Shown here piece after piece: positions 1-7,173 of a stretch of DNA of 15,468 nt. The stretch is from Acidobacteriota bacterium. Lineage in GTDB: Bacteria; Acidobacteriota; Terriglobia; Bryobacterales; Bryobacteraceae. The translations under genes were made by a program, and so were the position numbers. The notes below the pieces were generated by a model that was given only the letters and a program-made list of their open reading frames with translations, was not told where the DNA came from and did no database searches. Location of the stretch: positions 1-15,468 of the forward strand of contig CANNLB010000005.1 of the NCBI GenBank assembly GCA_947505565.1, read 5' to 3'. The first letter of the stretch is position 1. Each line of letters opens with the position of its first letter.

Positions 1-1384
1 GACCGCCGTCACCACAACGACGTTCGGTGCCTCCGGTGCCGGCTCCGTCAGCGTCCGCTTCCAAGGCGCCGGCCTCGCCGCGCCCGTCGATATCGGCTTG
101 ACGGTCGCCGCCGGAACCACCATCGACCAGGCTCTGGCCAGTCTCTCTTCCGCCGTTGCCGCCAACGGTTCGCTACAGGCCGCGGGCATCACTCTCGCCT
201 CCCCCACGCCGGGATCGGCGCTCGTCTTCGGTAACGCCCGCGGCGAACGTTTCGAGGCGCAGAGCTCCGGTGATCTCAACAACCTCCTCGGCCTCGGAAG
301 CTTCCGCAGCCTGAACGGTGCCTCCGGCTCGTTCGACTACACCACCCTCACCGGCTCCGGCGGTGCCTTCACCGCCACGGCCGAAACGCTGGAGTTTTCC
401 ATCGGCGGCGGCACCACCCTCCCCGTCGCCGTCACTCCGGCGGGTGCCACCATCGGCGACGCTATCCAGGCGCTGAACTCCGTTATCGCCGGGAACACGA
501 CTCTGGCCGCCGCCGGACTCGTCGCCACCAATAGCGGTGGCGAAATCCAGCTGGCCAGCACAAACGGCACCCTCTTCCGCATCGCCACCCAAGGCGCAAG
601 CAATGTCTTCGGCTTCAACTCGGCCGGTGCCACCGGAGTCTCCGACGTGGCCGAAACACAAGCCGGAAACACCATCATCAATCAGTTCATCTCCGGCGGA
701 ACCCAGCAAACCAGTCTGATACCCTTTAGCGGCATCCGCACCGGCGGCGACGATCAGACGATCACCCTCACCGCCGCCGAGAACGGTGGCCCCGAACAGT
801 CCTTGGCCGTGGTCTTACGCAACGACGGAACCCTTCGCAACGCCGGTACCGTCGACGAAGCCATCTCCGCCATCAATACGACCCTCCAACAGTCCAACAA
901 CCAGACCCTCCAAAAACTCTTTGCCGTCAAAGCCAAGGCCACTCCTACCGGCCCCGAAGGCATCCAGTTCGTCAGCACCTTGAATTCCTTCAAGGTGACC
1001 GCATCCACCAATGGCGGCGGATCCGGCCTCGGCTCCCAGGGTACGGTGATCTCCTCGGCAACCACCGGAACCGGGGCGACCGCGGACATCAGCACCCAGG
1101 AAAGCGCCCAGTCGGCCGTCGCCGCCCTGGCAACCGCCGTCACCTCCCTAGGCCAAGCCCAAGCCGTCGTCGGTCGAGGCCAGAACCAATTTACCTTCGC
1201 CGTCAATCTCGCGGCTAGTCAACTCACTAACCTCGCCGCCGCCGAATCCCGTATCCGAGACGCCGATCTGGCCGAAGAAGCGGCAAACCTGACCAAAGCC
1301 CAAATCTTGCTCCAGGCCGGTATCTCCGCCCTCGCCCAAGCAAATTCGGCACCAGAACAGGTCCTCTCGCTCCTCCGACAGTAG
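1..1384 (+). CDS. fliC: Flagellin, C-terminal part (5' end outside window)
   Basis: Structural subunit of the flagellar filament, exported through the flagellar type III apparatus. The reading frame is open from base 2, with no start codon or canonical flagellin N-terminus, so the gene begins upstream of the window. About 460 residues are present, ending at TAG 1382-1384. The last ~45 residues are the conserved D0/D1 helix (SRIRDADLAEEAANLTKAQ, then ILLQAGISALAQANSAPEQ and VLSLLRQ), which fixes the family. The rest is Ala/Thr/Gly/Ser-rich D2/D3-type sequence that aligns end to end with residues ~338-799 of the next gene, so the two are tandem paralogues. A TTG at 98 is internal, because homology to the paralogue continues upstream of it. 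Codons are strongly C-ending (GCC, ACC, CTC), as expected for an abundant protein. The family is certain; the extent of the missing N-terminus is inferred from the paralogue. Confidence 0.95.
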   Translation, partial: TAVTTTTFGASGAGSVSVRFQGAGLAAPVDIGLTVAAGTTIDQALASLSSAVAANGSLQAAGITLASPTPGSALVFGNARGERFEAQSSGDLNNLLGLGSFRSLNGASGSFDYTTLTGSGGAFTATAETLEFSIGGGTTLPVAVTPAGATIGDAIQALNSVIAGNTTLAAAGLVATNSGGEIQLASTNGTLFRIATQGASNVFGFNSAGATGVSDVAETQAGNTIINQFISGGTQQTSLIPFSGIRTGGDDQTITLTAAENGGPEQSLAVVLRNDGTLRNAGTVDEAISAINTTLQQSNNQTLQKLFAVKAKATPTGPEGIQFVSTLNSFKVTASTNGGGSGLGSQGTVISSATTGTGATADISTQESAQSAVAALATAVTSLGQAQAVVGRGQNQFTFAVNLAASQLTNLAAAESRIRDADLAEEAANLTKAQILLQAGISALAQANSAPEQVLSLLRQ

Positions 1385-1388
1385 AACG

Positions 1389-1427
1389 CTACCCAAGGGG
1401 TAGGAAAACTCTATACAACCCTACCCC
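1389..1427 (+). other. Mutually exclusive short hairpins after the first flagellin
   Basis: CTACCC (1389-1394) can pair with GGGTAG (1398-1403). Alternatively GGGGTAGG (1397-1404) can pair with CCTACCCC (1420-1427), an 8-bp stem with a 15-nt loop. The two folds share the central G run and exclude each other. No T tract follows, so a conventional intrinsic terminator is not supported. It may be a weak 3' stabilising or attenuating element for the first flagellin mRNA. Confidence 0.3.
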
Positions 1428-1462
1428 CTCTCAATTCTTACCCTACTCCCCCGCATTTTGAC

Positions 1463-1488
1463 TAATTCTCTCCCCGCTTCTCCGATAA
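1463..1488 (+). promoter_or_regulatory. Candidate sigma-28 (FliA) promoter of the long flagellin gene
   Basis: TAAT at 1463-1466, a 14-nt spacer, then TCCGATAA at 1481-1488. The known sigma-28 consensus is TAAA, about 15 nt, GCCGATAA, so the match is 3/4 plus 7/8. Late flagellar genes such as flagellins are classically transcribed by sigma-28. The predicted start near 1495 would give a leader of about 60 nt. Promoter activity is inferred from motif and position only. Confidence 0.55.
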
Positions 1489-1517
1489 GCCCTCTGTAAC
1501 CGGATTTCATCACCGGC

Positions 1518-1550
1518 CGGGAAGGACTCCCGAAAAGCCGTTTCAAGGAG
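1518..1550 (+). promoter_or_regulatory. Shine-Dalgarno plus upstream GGA-loop hairpin; candidate CsrA target
   Basis: AAGGAG at 1545-1550 lies 6 nt before ATG 1557 and is the clearest ribosome-binding site in the window. Just upstream, CGGGA (1518-1522) pairs with TCCCG (1528-1532) around the loop AGGAC. CsrA is known to bind GGA in hairpin loops and a second GGA within the Shine-Dalgarno, as in the Bacillus hag leader. Here the loop GGA (1524-1526) and the SD GGA (1547-1549) are 23 nt apart. The hairpin and motifs are visible; CsrA control is inference. Confidence 0.4.
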
Positions 1551-1556
1551 AGAAAC

Positions 1557-3956
1557 ATGTCATTTCGTGTAAATACTAACGTAGCGTCTCTGCAGTCGCG
1601 CGAATATCTGCGCCAGACTACCGAGTCGCAAGGTAAGACCATCAACCGGGTAACCTCCGGATTGCGCATCATCGCCAGCGGCGACGACGCGGCCGGTTTG
1701 GCCATCGCCAACGGCTTCCGCAGCGACCAAGCGGTTCTATCGCAAGGCGTTCGGAACGCAAATGACGGGTTGAGCACCCTCCAGACCCTGGACGGTGGTA
1801 TCAATAACATCAGTAAGCTGCTCGACCGAGCTCGAACCTTGGCGACGCAGTCCGCCTCCGGCACCTTCACAGGAGATCGAGGCGTGCTGGATACCGAATT
1901 CTCTTCGGTGATCGGCGAAATTGACCGCCAAGCGCAGGCGGTTGGTCTGACGACCGGTGGCGCTTTCGCCAAGTCCCTGTCGGTCTTCATCGGTGGCGGT
2001 CGTAGCGCGAACGGCATCTCGACCACGACCAACGGTTCAGTCGGGGTTGACCTGTCGACCTCGACGGTGGATTCCAAGAGCTTAGGTCTCAAGGGGGTTC
2101 AGGCTCAGGGTGTCTCGTCTATCGACATTGGCGCCGGATCGGCCTCGACCAGCGTCCAGGCGATCGTTTCGGATTCCACCAATGCGGGCTCGTTAGCCGT
2201 CGGCGGATCCACTGACTTTTTCTTTAAGGGTCCTGGCTTCAGCGACGGAGAGCGAATCAAGGTAGCCGTCAATCTGTCGGGCGTCACCAACGTAGATAAC
2301 TTGGCCACCAACATCAACGCCGCCATCGACTCCGCCGGCGCGGCCTCTTCGCAGCAGGCGACCGCCTTTAAGAACGCTGGCGTGCGGGCCACGGTAGTGA
2401 CCGACTCGACCGGGAAAAAATCGTTGGGCTTTACGTCGGCTAGCTCTGCCTTCCAGGTAGCGGCTGGTGACCGTCTTTCCAACGCTCTCCTCGGCAACGT
2501 TACGTCGGCCTCAAATCCCGCTGGCCTCACCCTGACCAACACCGCGACGGGCGGCTCCGCTACCGCCGCGGCAGCCTCGACGTTCGGGGCGACCGGGGCG
2601 GGAACCGTAAATGTCCGTTTTCAGGGCGCAAATCTGACCAGCCCGGTCGATATCGCCTTGACGGTCGCAGCCGGCACCACCATTGAACAAGCGCTTACCA
2701 GCTTGACCTCGGCGGTGTCTAGCAACGCATCTCTCCAGGCGGCCGGCATTAGTGTCTCGACGGCGACCGCTGGTTCTGCGCTCGTCTTCTCGAACGCTCG
2801 CGGCGAACGCTTCGAAGCGCTCTCGTCGGGCGATGTGGGCAATGTTCTCGGACTCGGCTCCTTCCAGAGCCAGGCCGGCACGAGCGGCAACTTCGATTAC
2901 AAGACGATCACCGGCAACGTTTCCGGTACCTTCGCCGCTGCCTCGGAGACGCTCGAGTTCTCGGTCGGCGGTGGACCGACGCAGTCCCTCGCCGTCACGG
3001 TGACGACCGCTACCGCGGCCGGTGCGGCCGAGGCCCTCAACGCACAATTCGCGGCCAACGCGACTACCGCCGCCGCCGGACTCGTCGCCACCGTCGGCGG
3101 TGGCGCGATCACCATCACCAGCACCAACGATTCGAAGTTCCGGTTGAACTCAGTGGGTGCCACCAACGTCTTCGGTTTCAACGATCGCGGCGGTGCCCAA
3201 GCCACCGGCGTCGCCGACGCCGCCGAGACACAGGCGGGTAACACCACCATCAACGCCTTCAACGCTGGCGGATCCCAGCAGACCAACCTGCTGAGCTTCA
3301 CGTCGATCAAAAGCGGCGGCGACGACCAGACGGTCACCATTACCGCCAACAACGCTTCCGGGGTCTCGCAGTCCCTCGGAGTGGTCCTCCGGAACGACAA
3401 CTCGGTCCGCAACGCCGGCACCGTCGACGAAGCGATCGATGCAATTAACACTGCGTTGCAGCAATCGAACAACGATACGCTGAAGCAGGTCGTGGCCGTG
3501 AAGGATAAAGCCACCTCTGGCGGCGCGGAAGGCATTCGCTTCATCAGCAACCTTTCGTCGTTTAAGGTCAGTGTCGGCACCAACGAAGGCGGCACCGGCG
3601 TCGGCGGCCAAGGCACCGTCGTAACCGCTGACACCATTGGCACCGGCGCCACCGCCAGCATCAACAGCCAAGCCTCGGCCGAAAAGGCTGTCACCGCACT
3701 CGGCCAAGCGATCTCCACTCTCGGCACCGCGCAAGCCGTCGTCGGTCGAGGTCAGAATCAGTTCACCTACGCCGTCAATCTGGCCCAGTCCCAGCTCACC
3801 AACCTGGCAGCGTCGGAATCGCGAATCCGCGACGCCGACCTTGCCGAAGAAGCCGCCAACTTAACCAAAGCTCAGATTCTCCTCCAGGCCGGTATCTCCG
3901 CCCTGTCCCAGGCGAACTCGGCTCCCCAGCAGGTGCTTTCGCTCCTCCGAGGCTAA
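1557..3956 (+). CDS. fliC: Flagellin, long form with four repeated D2/D3-type modules (799 aa)
   Basis: Filament subunit. Residues 1-~130 are a canonical flagellin N-terminus (FRVNTNVASLQSREYL, RVTSGLRI, SGDDAAGLAIANGFR, NDGLSTLQTLDGGINN). Residues ~706-799 are the matching C-terminal coiled domain (SRIRDADLAEEAANLTKAQ, ending QVLSLLRG). The middle carries about four related beta-rich modules: ~216-315, ~347-435, ~463-541 and ~588-690. Each has a pattern like the flagellin_IN/hook-associated inserts: a beta segment, an 'In...' helix, then an 'l.ftS..s.f.v' tail. At 799 aa it is well above the 275-500 aa common for flagellins, so a large surface-exposed domain is expected. Start ATG 1557 is fixed by AAGGAG 6 nt upstream and by family alignment. 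A sigma-28-like promoter and a candidate CsrA leader precede it; a strong terminator follows. The upstream paralogue shares the last ~460 residues. Confidence 0.96.
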   Translation: MSFRVNTNVASLQSREYLRQTTESQGKTINRVTSGLRIIASGDDAAGLAIANGFRSDQAVLSQGVRNANDGLSTLQTLDGGINNISKLLDRARTLATQSASGTFTGDRGVLDTEFSSVIGEIDRQAQAVGLTTGGAFAKSLSVFIGGGRSANGISTTTNGSVGVDLSTSTVDSKSLGLKGVQAQGVSSIDIGAGSASTSVQAIVSDSTNAGSLAVGGSTDFFFKGPGFSDGERIKVAVNLSGVTNVDNLATNINAAIDSAGAASSQQATAFKNAGVRATVVTDSTGKKSLGFTSASSAFQVAAGDRLSNALLGNVTSASNPAGLTLTNTATGGSATAAAASTFGATGAGTVNVRFQGANLTSPVDIALTVAAGTTIEQALTSLTSAVSSNASLQAAGISVSTATAGSALVFSNARGERFEALSSGDVGNVLGLGSFQSQAGTSGNFDYKTITGNVSGTFAAASETLEFSVGGGPTQSLAVTVTTATAAGAAEALNAQFAANATTAAAGLVATVGGGAITITSTNDSKFRLNSVGATNVFGFNDRGGAQATGVADAAETQAGNTTINAFNAGGSQQTNLLSFTSIKSGGDDQTVTITANNASGVSQSLGVVLRNDNSVRNAGTVDEAIDAINTALQQSNNDTLKQVVAVKDKATSGGAEGIRFISNLSSFKVSVGTNEGGTGVGGQGTVVTADTIGTGATASINSQASAEKAVTALGQAISTLGTAQAVVGRGQNQFTYAVNLAQSQLTNLAASESRIRDADLAEEAANLTKAQILLQAGISALSQANSAPQQVLSLLRG

Positions 3957-3973
3957 TTAGCCCTCGGTAGCTC

Positions 3974-4007
3974 GGCCCGGATTGTCAGAACAATCCGGGC
4001 CTTTTTT
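3974..4007 (+). terminator. Strong intrinsic terminator after the long flagellin gene
   Basis: GGCCCGGATTGT (3974-3985) pairs perfectly with ACAATCCGGGCC (3990-4001) around the 4-nt loop CAGA, a 12-bp stem followed at once by six Ts (4002-4007). It begins 17 nt after the flagellin stop. It should end the flagellin transcript, leaving the next gene dependent on its own promoter or on readthrough. Confidence 0.93.
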
Positions 4008-4040
4008 GCGCTCTCTCGCCTTTTCTTCGTCCGCCTTTCT

Positions 4041-4048
4041 GCCGATAA
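4041..4048 (+). promoter_or_regulatory. Exact sigma-28 -10 element upstream of the TPR-glycosyltransferase gene
   Basis: GCCGATAA at 4041-4048 is the exact consensus -10 of sigma-28 (FliA) promoters. The expected -35 region near 4021-4026 is T-rich (TTTTCT) and not TAAA, so the match is one-sided. With a start about 7 nt after the box, transcription would begin near 4055, only ~3 nt before the ATG at 4058. The motif is seen; promoter function is inferred. Confidence 0.42.
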
Positions 4049-4057
4049 CAACTCTAG

Positions 4058-5932
4058 ATGACAGTTGCCGCCCGAAAAATTGAACACGCCCGCCAACTCC
4101 ATAACGCTGGCCGATGGCAGGAAGCAGAACGGCTCTACCTACAAGCTCTCGACGCCTCCCCGGGCGAAACCGACGGGCTTCATCTCCTCGCTCTTCTCCA
4201 CGCCGACACCGGTCGACCCGACACCGCCACCCAACTCCTCGGCGCGGCGATCGGCATTGAAGGCCCTAAACCCCACCTTTGTCGGAATCTCGGGATCATC
4301 CTCGAACGCCAGGACAAACAGGAAGCCGCCATCGCTTGCTATCGACAGGCAGTCCGCGGGGAGCCGAACAGCGCCGACCTCTGGGTGCGCATGGCCGAAC
4401 TGCTGACTGGTCTCGGCCGCTACGGCGAAGCGGCGCAGGCCTGGGGGCGAGCCATCGAGACGAGCTCGGCGCCGGTCGAAAGCCAGCTCAGCTGGCGACT
4501 CGATTGGGCGAAGACCCTGGCGCTCAGCGGAGATCGGGCGGCCGCTTGTGCGCAGCTCGAACGGATCCTTCGCATCGCGCCCGACCACGTCGCCGCTCGG
4601 TTCGATCTCGGCGTGGTCCTGACGCAACTCGATCGCGCGCAAGAGGCCGTCTCCGCTTTCGCCGCCGTCGTGGCGGCGGAGCCGGCCCACCCCCAGGCGC
4701 ACAATAATCTCGCTGTTCTTTGCCATGCTCTCTGCGAGCATGACCGGGCCCTAGTTCACTACGAAAAATGTTTGAGCCTCGATCCGGACTACGTCGAAGC
4801 CCGCTACAATTTCGGCACCCTCCTGCAGGAACGCGGAGATCTCGAAGTGGCGACCTTCGAGTTTCAAACCGTCCTCGCCGCCAATCCCGAGCACGCCGCC
4901 GCCTGGACGAACCTCGGCAACTGCCTGCTCGGGTGCGGCGAAATCGCCGCCGCCCTCTCCTGCTACGGCAGAACTCTGGCCCTGGAGCCGGGGGAGACCG
5001 CCGCCGCCTGGAATGCGGGAATCGCGCATCTGACGGCGGGCCGATTCGAGCAGGGTTGGGCCGGTTACGAGCGGCGCTTCGATGTTCCTGGCGCGACACC
5101 CCGTCGCAGCTATCCTATGCCCCTTTGGAGCGGGGAGCCCCTCGCTGGAAAGAAAATCCTCGTTTACGCCGAGCAGGGCCTTGGCGATACGCTGCAGTTC
5201 TGCCGCTACCTGCCGCTCCTGGCCGATCGCGGTGCCAACGTCTATTTTGACTGCCCCCGCTCACTGGCAGGGTTGCTCGGCTCGCTACGAACGAAACCAA
5301 CTCTGTTGATCGAACCCGGCAGTGCTGCGCCAACCGCCGATTTTTACATCCCGCTCCTGAGCGTTCCGGCGATCCTGAAAACGAACCTGGACTCGATCCC
5401 AACCGCGGGTGGCTACTTACGTGCGGCACCGGAGACAAGATCCGCCTGGGGCCAGCGGCTCGAACCCCTCGGTCGAAAGCTGCGAGTTGGCTTCGTTTCG
5501 CAAGGAAACCCGAAGTATAAAAACGATCGGAATCGCAGTATTCCCGCCGAGCTATTCGCGCCGCTGAGTCAGGTGCAGGACGTGGCGTTGATCAACCTCC
5601 AGTTCGGACGGCCCGTCCCCTCCAGCTTGAATGCCCTCGATCTGTCCTCCGAGATCGGCGATTTCGCGAGCACCGCCGGGTTGTTGGAGGAGATGGACCT
5701 GGTGATCACCGTCGATACCTCGATGGCCCATCTAGCCGGGGCGGTCGGCAAGGAGGCTTGGGTGCTCCTGGCCAAGGCGGCCGACTGGCGTTGGATGCGA
5801 GATCGTGAAGATTCCCCTTGGTACTCGGACGCCCGTCTGTTTCGTCAGACCGAGTCCCACGACTGGGCCAGTGTCCTGCAAACGGTCGCGGAGACCCTTC
5901 GAGCCCGCGTCGAACTTGCATTACGGTCCTGA
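4058..5932 (+). CDS. TPR protein with GT9-like glycosyltransferase domain (624 aa)
   Basis: Two-part cytoplasmic protein. Residues ~1-335 are tandem TPR helices (repeated W/A-E-A pattern, e.g. GRWQEAERLYLQALDASP, ~19-36, and ERGDLEVATFEFQTVLAANP, ~258-277). Residues ~355-620 resemble the C-terminal domain of TPR-linked GT9/heptosyltransferase-like proteins, with AEQGLGDTLQFCRYL (~371-385), the QGNPKYKNDRNRSIP segment (~482-496) and VDTSMAHLAGAVGKEAWVLL (~552-571). The family transfers activated sugars, and TPRs often hold the acceptor protein. The acceptor here is not shown; flagellin is the natural guess because the gene follows two Ser/Thr-rich flagellins. No Shine-Dalgarno precedes ATG 4058, and TPR homology starts almost at residue 1, so a later start is unlikely. 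The next gene starts 3 nt after the stop, suggesting co-transcription. C-ending codons match the flagellins. Confidence 0.85.
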   Translation: MTVAARKIEHARQLHNAGRWQEAERLYLQALDASPGETDGLHLLALLHADTGRPDTATQLLGAAIGIEGPKPHLCRNLGIILERQDKQEAAIACYRQAVRGEPNSADLWVRMAELLTGLGRYGEAAQAWGRAIETSSAPVESQLSWRLDWAKTLALSGDRAAACAQLERILRIAPDHVAARFDLGVVLTQLDRAQEAVSAFAAVVAAEPAHPQAHNNLAVLCHALCEHDRALVHYEKCLSLDPDYVEARYNFGTLLQERGDLEVATFEFQTVLAANPEHAAAWTNLGNCLLGCGEIAAALSCYGRTLALEPGETAAAWNAGIAHLTAGRFEQGWAGYERRFDVPGATPRRSYPMPLWSGEPLAGKKILVYAEQGLGDTLQFCRYLPLLADRGANVYFDCPRSLAGLLGSLRTKPTLLIEPGSAAPTADFYIPLLSVPAILKTNLDSIPTAGGYLRAAPETRSAWGQRLEPLGRKLRVGFVSQGNPKYKNDRNRSIPAELFAPLSQVQDVALINLQFGRPVPSSLNALDLSSEIGDFASTAGLLEEMDLVITVDTSMAHLAGAVGKEAWVLLAKAADWRWMRDREDSPWYSDARLFRQTESHDWASVLQTVAETLRARVELALRS

Positions 5933-5935
5933 TTC

Positions 5936-7072
5936 GTGCCATCCGTAGTGGTAGCGATGCACCCTGTCTTGTTGAATGATTTTAAGCGCCAGTGGGCGGA
6001 AATTGGCTCCGATGTCCTCCGCGCCGTGGAAAAGGTTGGGGCCAGCGGCTGGTACGTGCTCGGCCAGGAGGTGCGTCGCTTCGAGACGAACTTGGCGAGC
6101 CACTGGGGAGTTCGTGAGGCGATCGGAGTAGCAAGCGGCCTAGATGCCCTAGAAATCGCGCTACGGGCCGCTGGGCTCCAACCGGGTGATGCCGTGTTGA
6201 CCACCCCCCTTTCGGCCTTCGCTACCACCCTCGCCATCCTGCGGGTGGGCGGCACCCCGGTTTTTTGCGACACCGACGACAGCGGCCTCATGAACCTCGA
6301 TCTCGTCGAAGAGATCCTCCGGACCGACGCCAAAGTACGGTTTCTGCTCCCCGTCCATCTTTTCGGCCAGAGCTTGGACCTGGACCGTCTCGCCGCCCTC
6401 CAGAGCCAATACGGAACCACAATTATCGAAGACTGCGCGCAGTCGATCGGGGCGTCGTGGCGCGGCAGGGCGACCGGTACCGTCGGACGATTGGCCGCGA
6501 CGAGCTTCTATCCGACCAAGAATCTCGGGGCGATGGGAGACGGCGGTGCCGTGCTGACGAACGAAGCCAACTTGGCAGACAAGGTCCGACAGCTTCGCGA
6601 CTACGGCCAATCGGCCAAGTACCTTCACGACGAGATCGGTTGGAACAGCCGGCTGGACGAGGTCCACGCCGCCATCCTCAGCGAAGCGGTACTTCCTCGT
6701 TTATCGGCCTGGACTGCCCGACGGAGGCAAGTCGCCGCCGCTTACACCAGCCGAATCCAACAGCGAGCTGTGCGCCTGATCCGACCCAATCCGGCCAATG
6801 CCCCCTGCGATCACCTCTTTCCAGTGGAAGTCGCCGCCGGACAACGTTCCGACTTCGAGGGCTGGCTGAAGAGTCACTCGGTCGGGTCAGGCCGCCATTA
6901 CCCGATCTTGATCCCGTATCAGAACGCAATGGCTTCCGCCAACCACGAGGTGCGAGGCGAACTGACCGTTGCCCGTCGCCTAGCGGATGGGGAAGTCAGC
7001 CTGCCGATCCACCCCCAACTCAGCGAAGAGGACGTCGAACGGGTCATCGCTGCGGTGAACGGCTGGAGCTAG
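5936..7072 (+). CDS. DegT/DnrJ/EryC1/StrS-family PLP sugar aminotransferase (378 aa)
   Basis: PLP-dependent transaminase that would place an amino group on a nucleotide-linked keto sugar, giving an amino-deoxy sugar for a glycan. Family landmarks are in order: SGWYVLGQEVRRFE (~37-50), SGLDALEIAL (~67-76), the PLP-contacting EDCAQSIGA (~165-173, D166), the Schiff-base lysine in SFYPTKNLGAMGDGGA (K195), and RLRDYG-type LRDYGQSAKY (~220-229). Length is normal for the family (360-390 aa). The GTG at 5936 sits 3 nt after the previous stop and has no clear Shine-Dalgarno. In-frame GTG 5948 and ATG 5957 are alternatives; ATG 5957 (MHPVLLNDFKRQW) would also suit the family's usual N-terminus. Tight spacing implies co-expression with the TPR-glycosyltransferase, so it may supply that enzyme's donor sugar. 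The exact sugar (for example a 3-amino-3,6-dideoxyhexose) cannot be assigned by eye. Confidence 0.9.
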   Translation: MPSVVVAMHPVLLNDFKRQWAEIGSDVLRAVEKVGASGWYVLGQEVRRFETNLASHWGVREAIGVASGLDALEIALRAAGLQPGDAVLTTPLSAFATTLAILRVGGTPVFCDTDDSGLMNLDLVEEILRTDAKVRFLLPVHLFGQSLDLDRLAALQSQYGTTIIEDCAQSIGASWRGRATGTVGRLAATSFYPTKNLGAMGDGGAVLTNEANLADKVRQLRDYGQSAKYLHDEIGWNSRLDEVHAAILSEAVLPRLSAWTARRRQVAAAYTSRIQQRAVRLIRPNPANAPCDHLFPVEVAAGQRSDFEGWLKSHSVGSGRHYPILIPYQNAMASANHEVRGELTVARRLADGEVSLPIHPQLSEEDVERVIAAVNGWS

Positions 7073-7098
7073 CCCGATCGCAAGAGTATGTCCGATCA

Positions 7099-7173
7099 AT
7101 GACGGATTTCGGGTTTTCGACCGATCATCAGATGGAACAAGAGGCCCACTTTTTGAAGGTCCTATCGGAGTGA
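7099..7173 (+). CDS. 24-codon ORF overlapping the DUF4956 gene; possible displaced N-terminus
   Basis: ATG 7099 to TGA 7171-7173 encodes MTDFGFSTDHQMEQEAHFLK plus VLSE. Its stop overlaps the next gene's GTG as GTGA (7170-7173), a usual translational-coupling arrangement. The peptide looks like the short polar N-terminus that precedes the first membrane helix in DUF4956 proteins, but it lies in another frame from the rest. It may be a coupling leader or the severed start of a gene damaged by a small deletion. Its Shine-Dalgarno is weak (AAGAG at 7082-7086). Confidence 0.35.
   Translation: MTDFGFSTDHQMEQEAHFLKVLSE

Noticed and set aside
98..100. TTG at 98 as start of the first flagellin
   Set aside because: The frame is open to base 2 and the upstream residues (FGASGAGSVSVRFQG) align with the paralogue, so the codon is internal.
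2897..3727. 276-codon minus-strand open frame opposite the long flagellin
   Set aside because: Antisense shadow of a stop-poor Ala/Thr/Gly-rich coding region; no ribosome-binding site or domain pattern.
6265..7173. 302-codon plus-strand frame overlapping the aminotransferase
   Set aside because: Arg/Pro-rich translation with no fold, fully inside the aminotransferase; only its last 24 codons (from ATG 7099) deserve mention, and they are listed separately.
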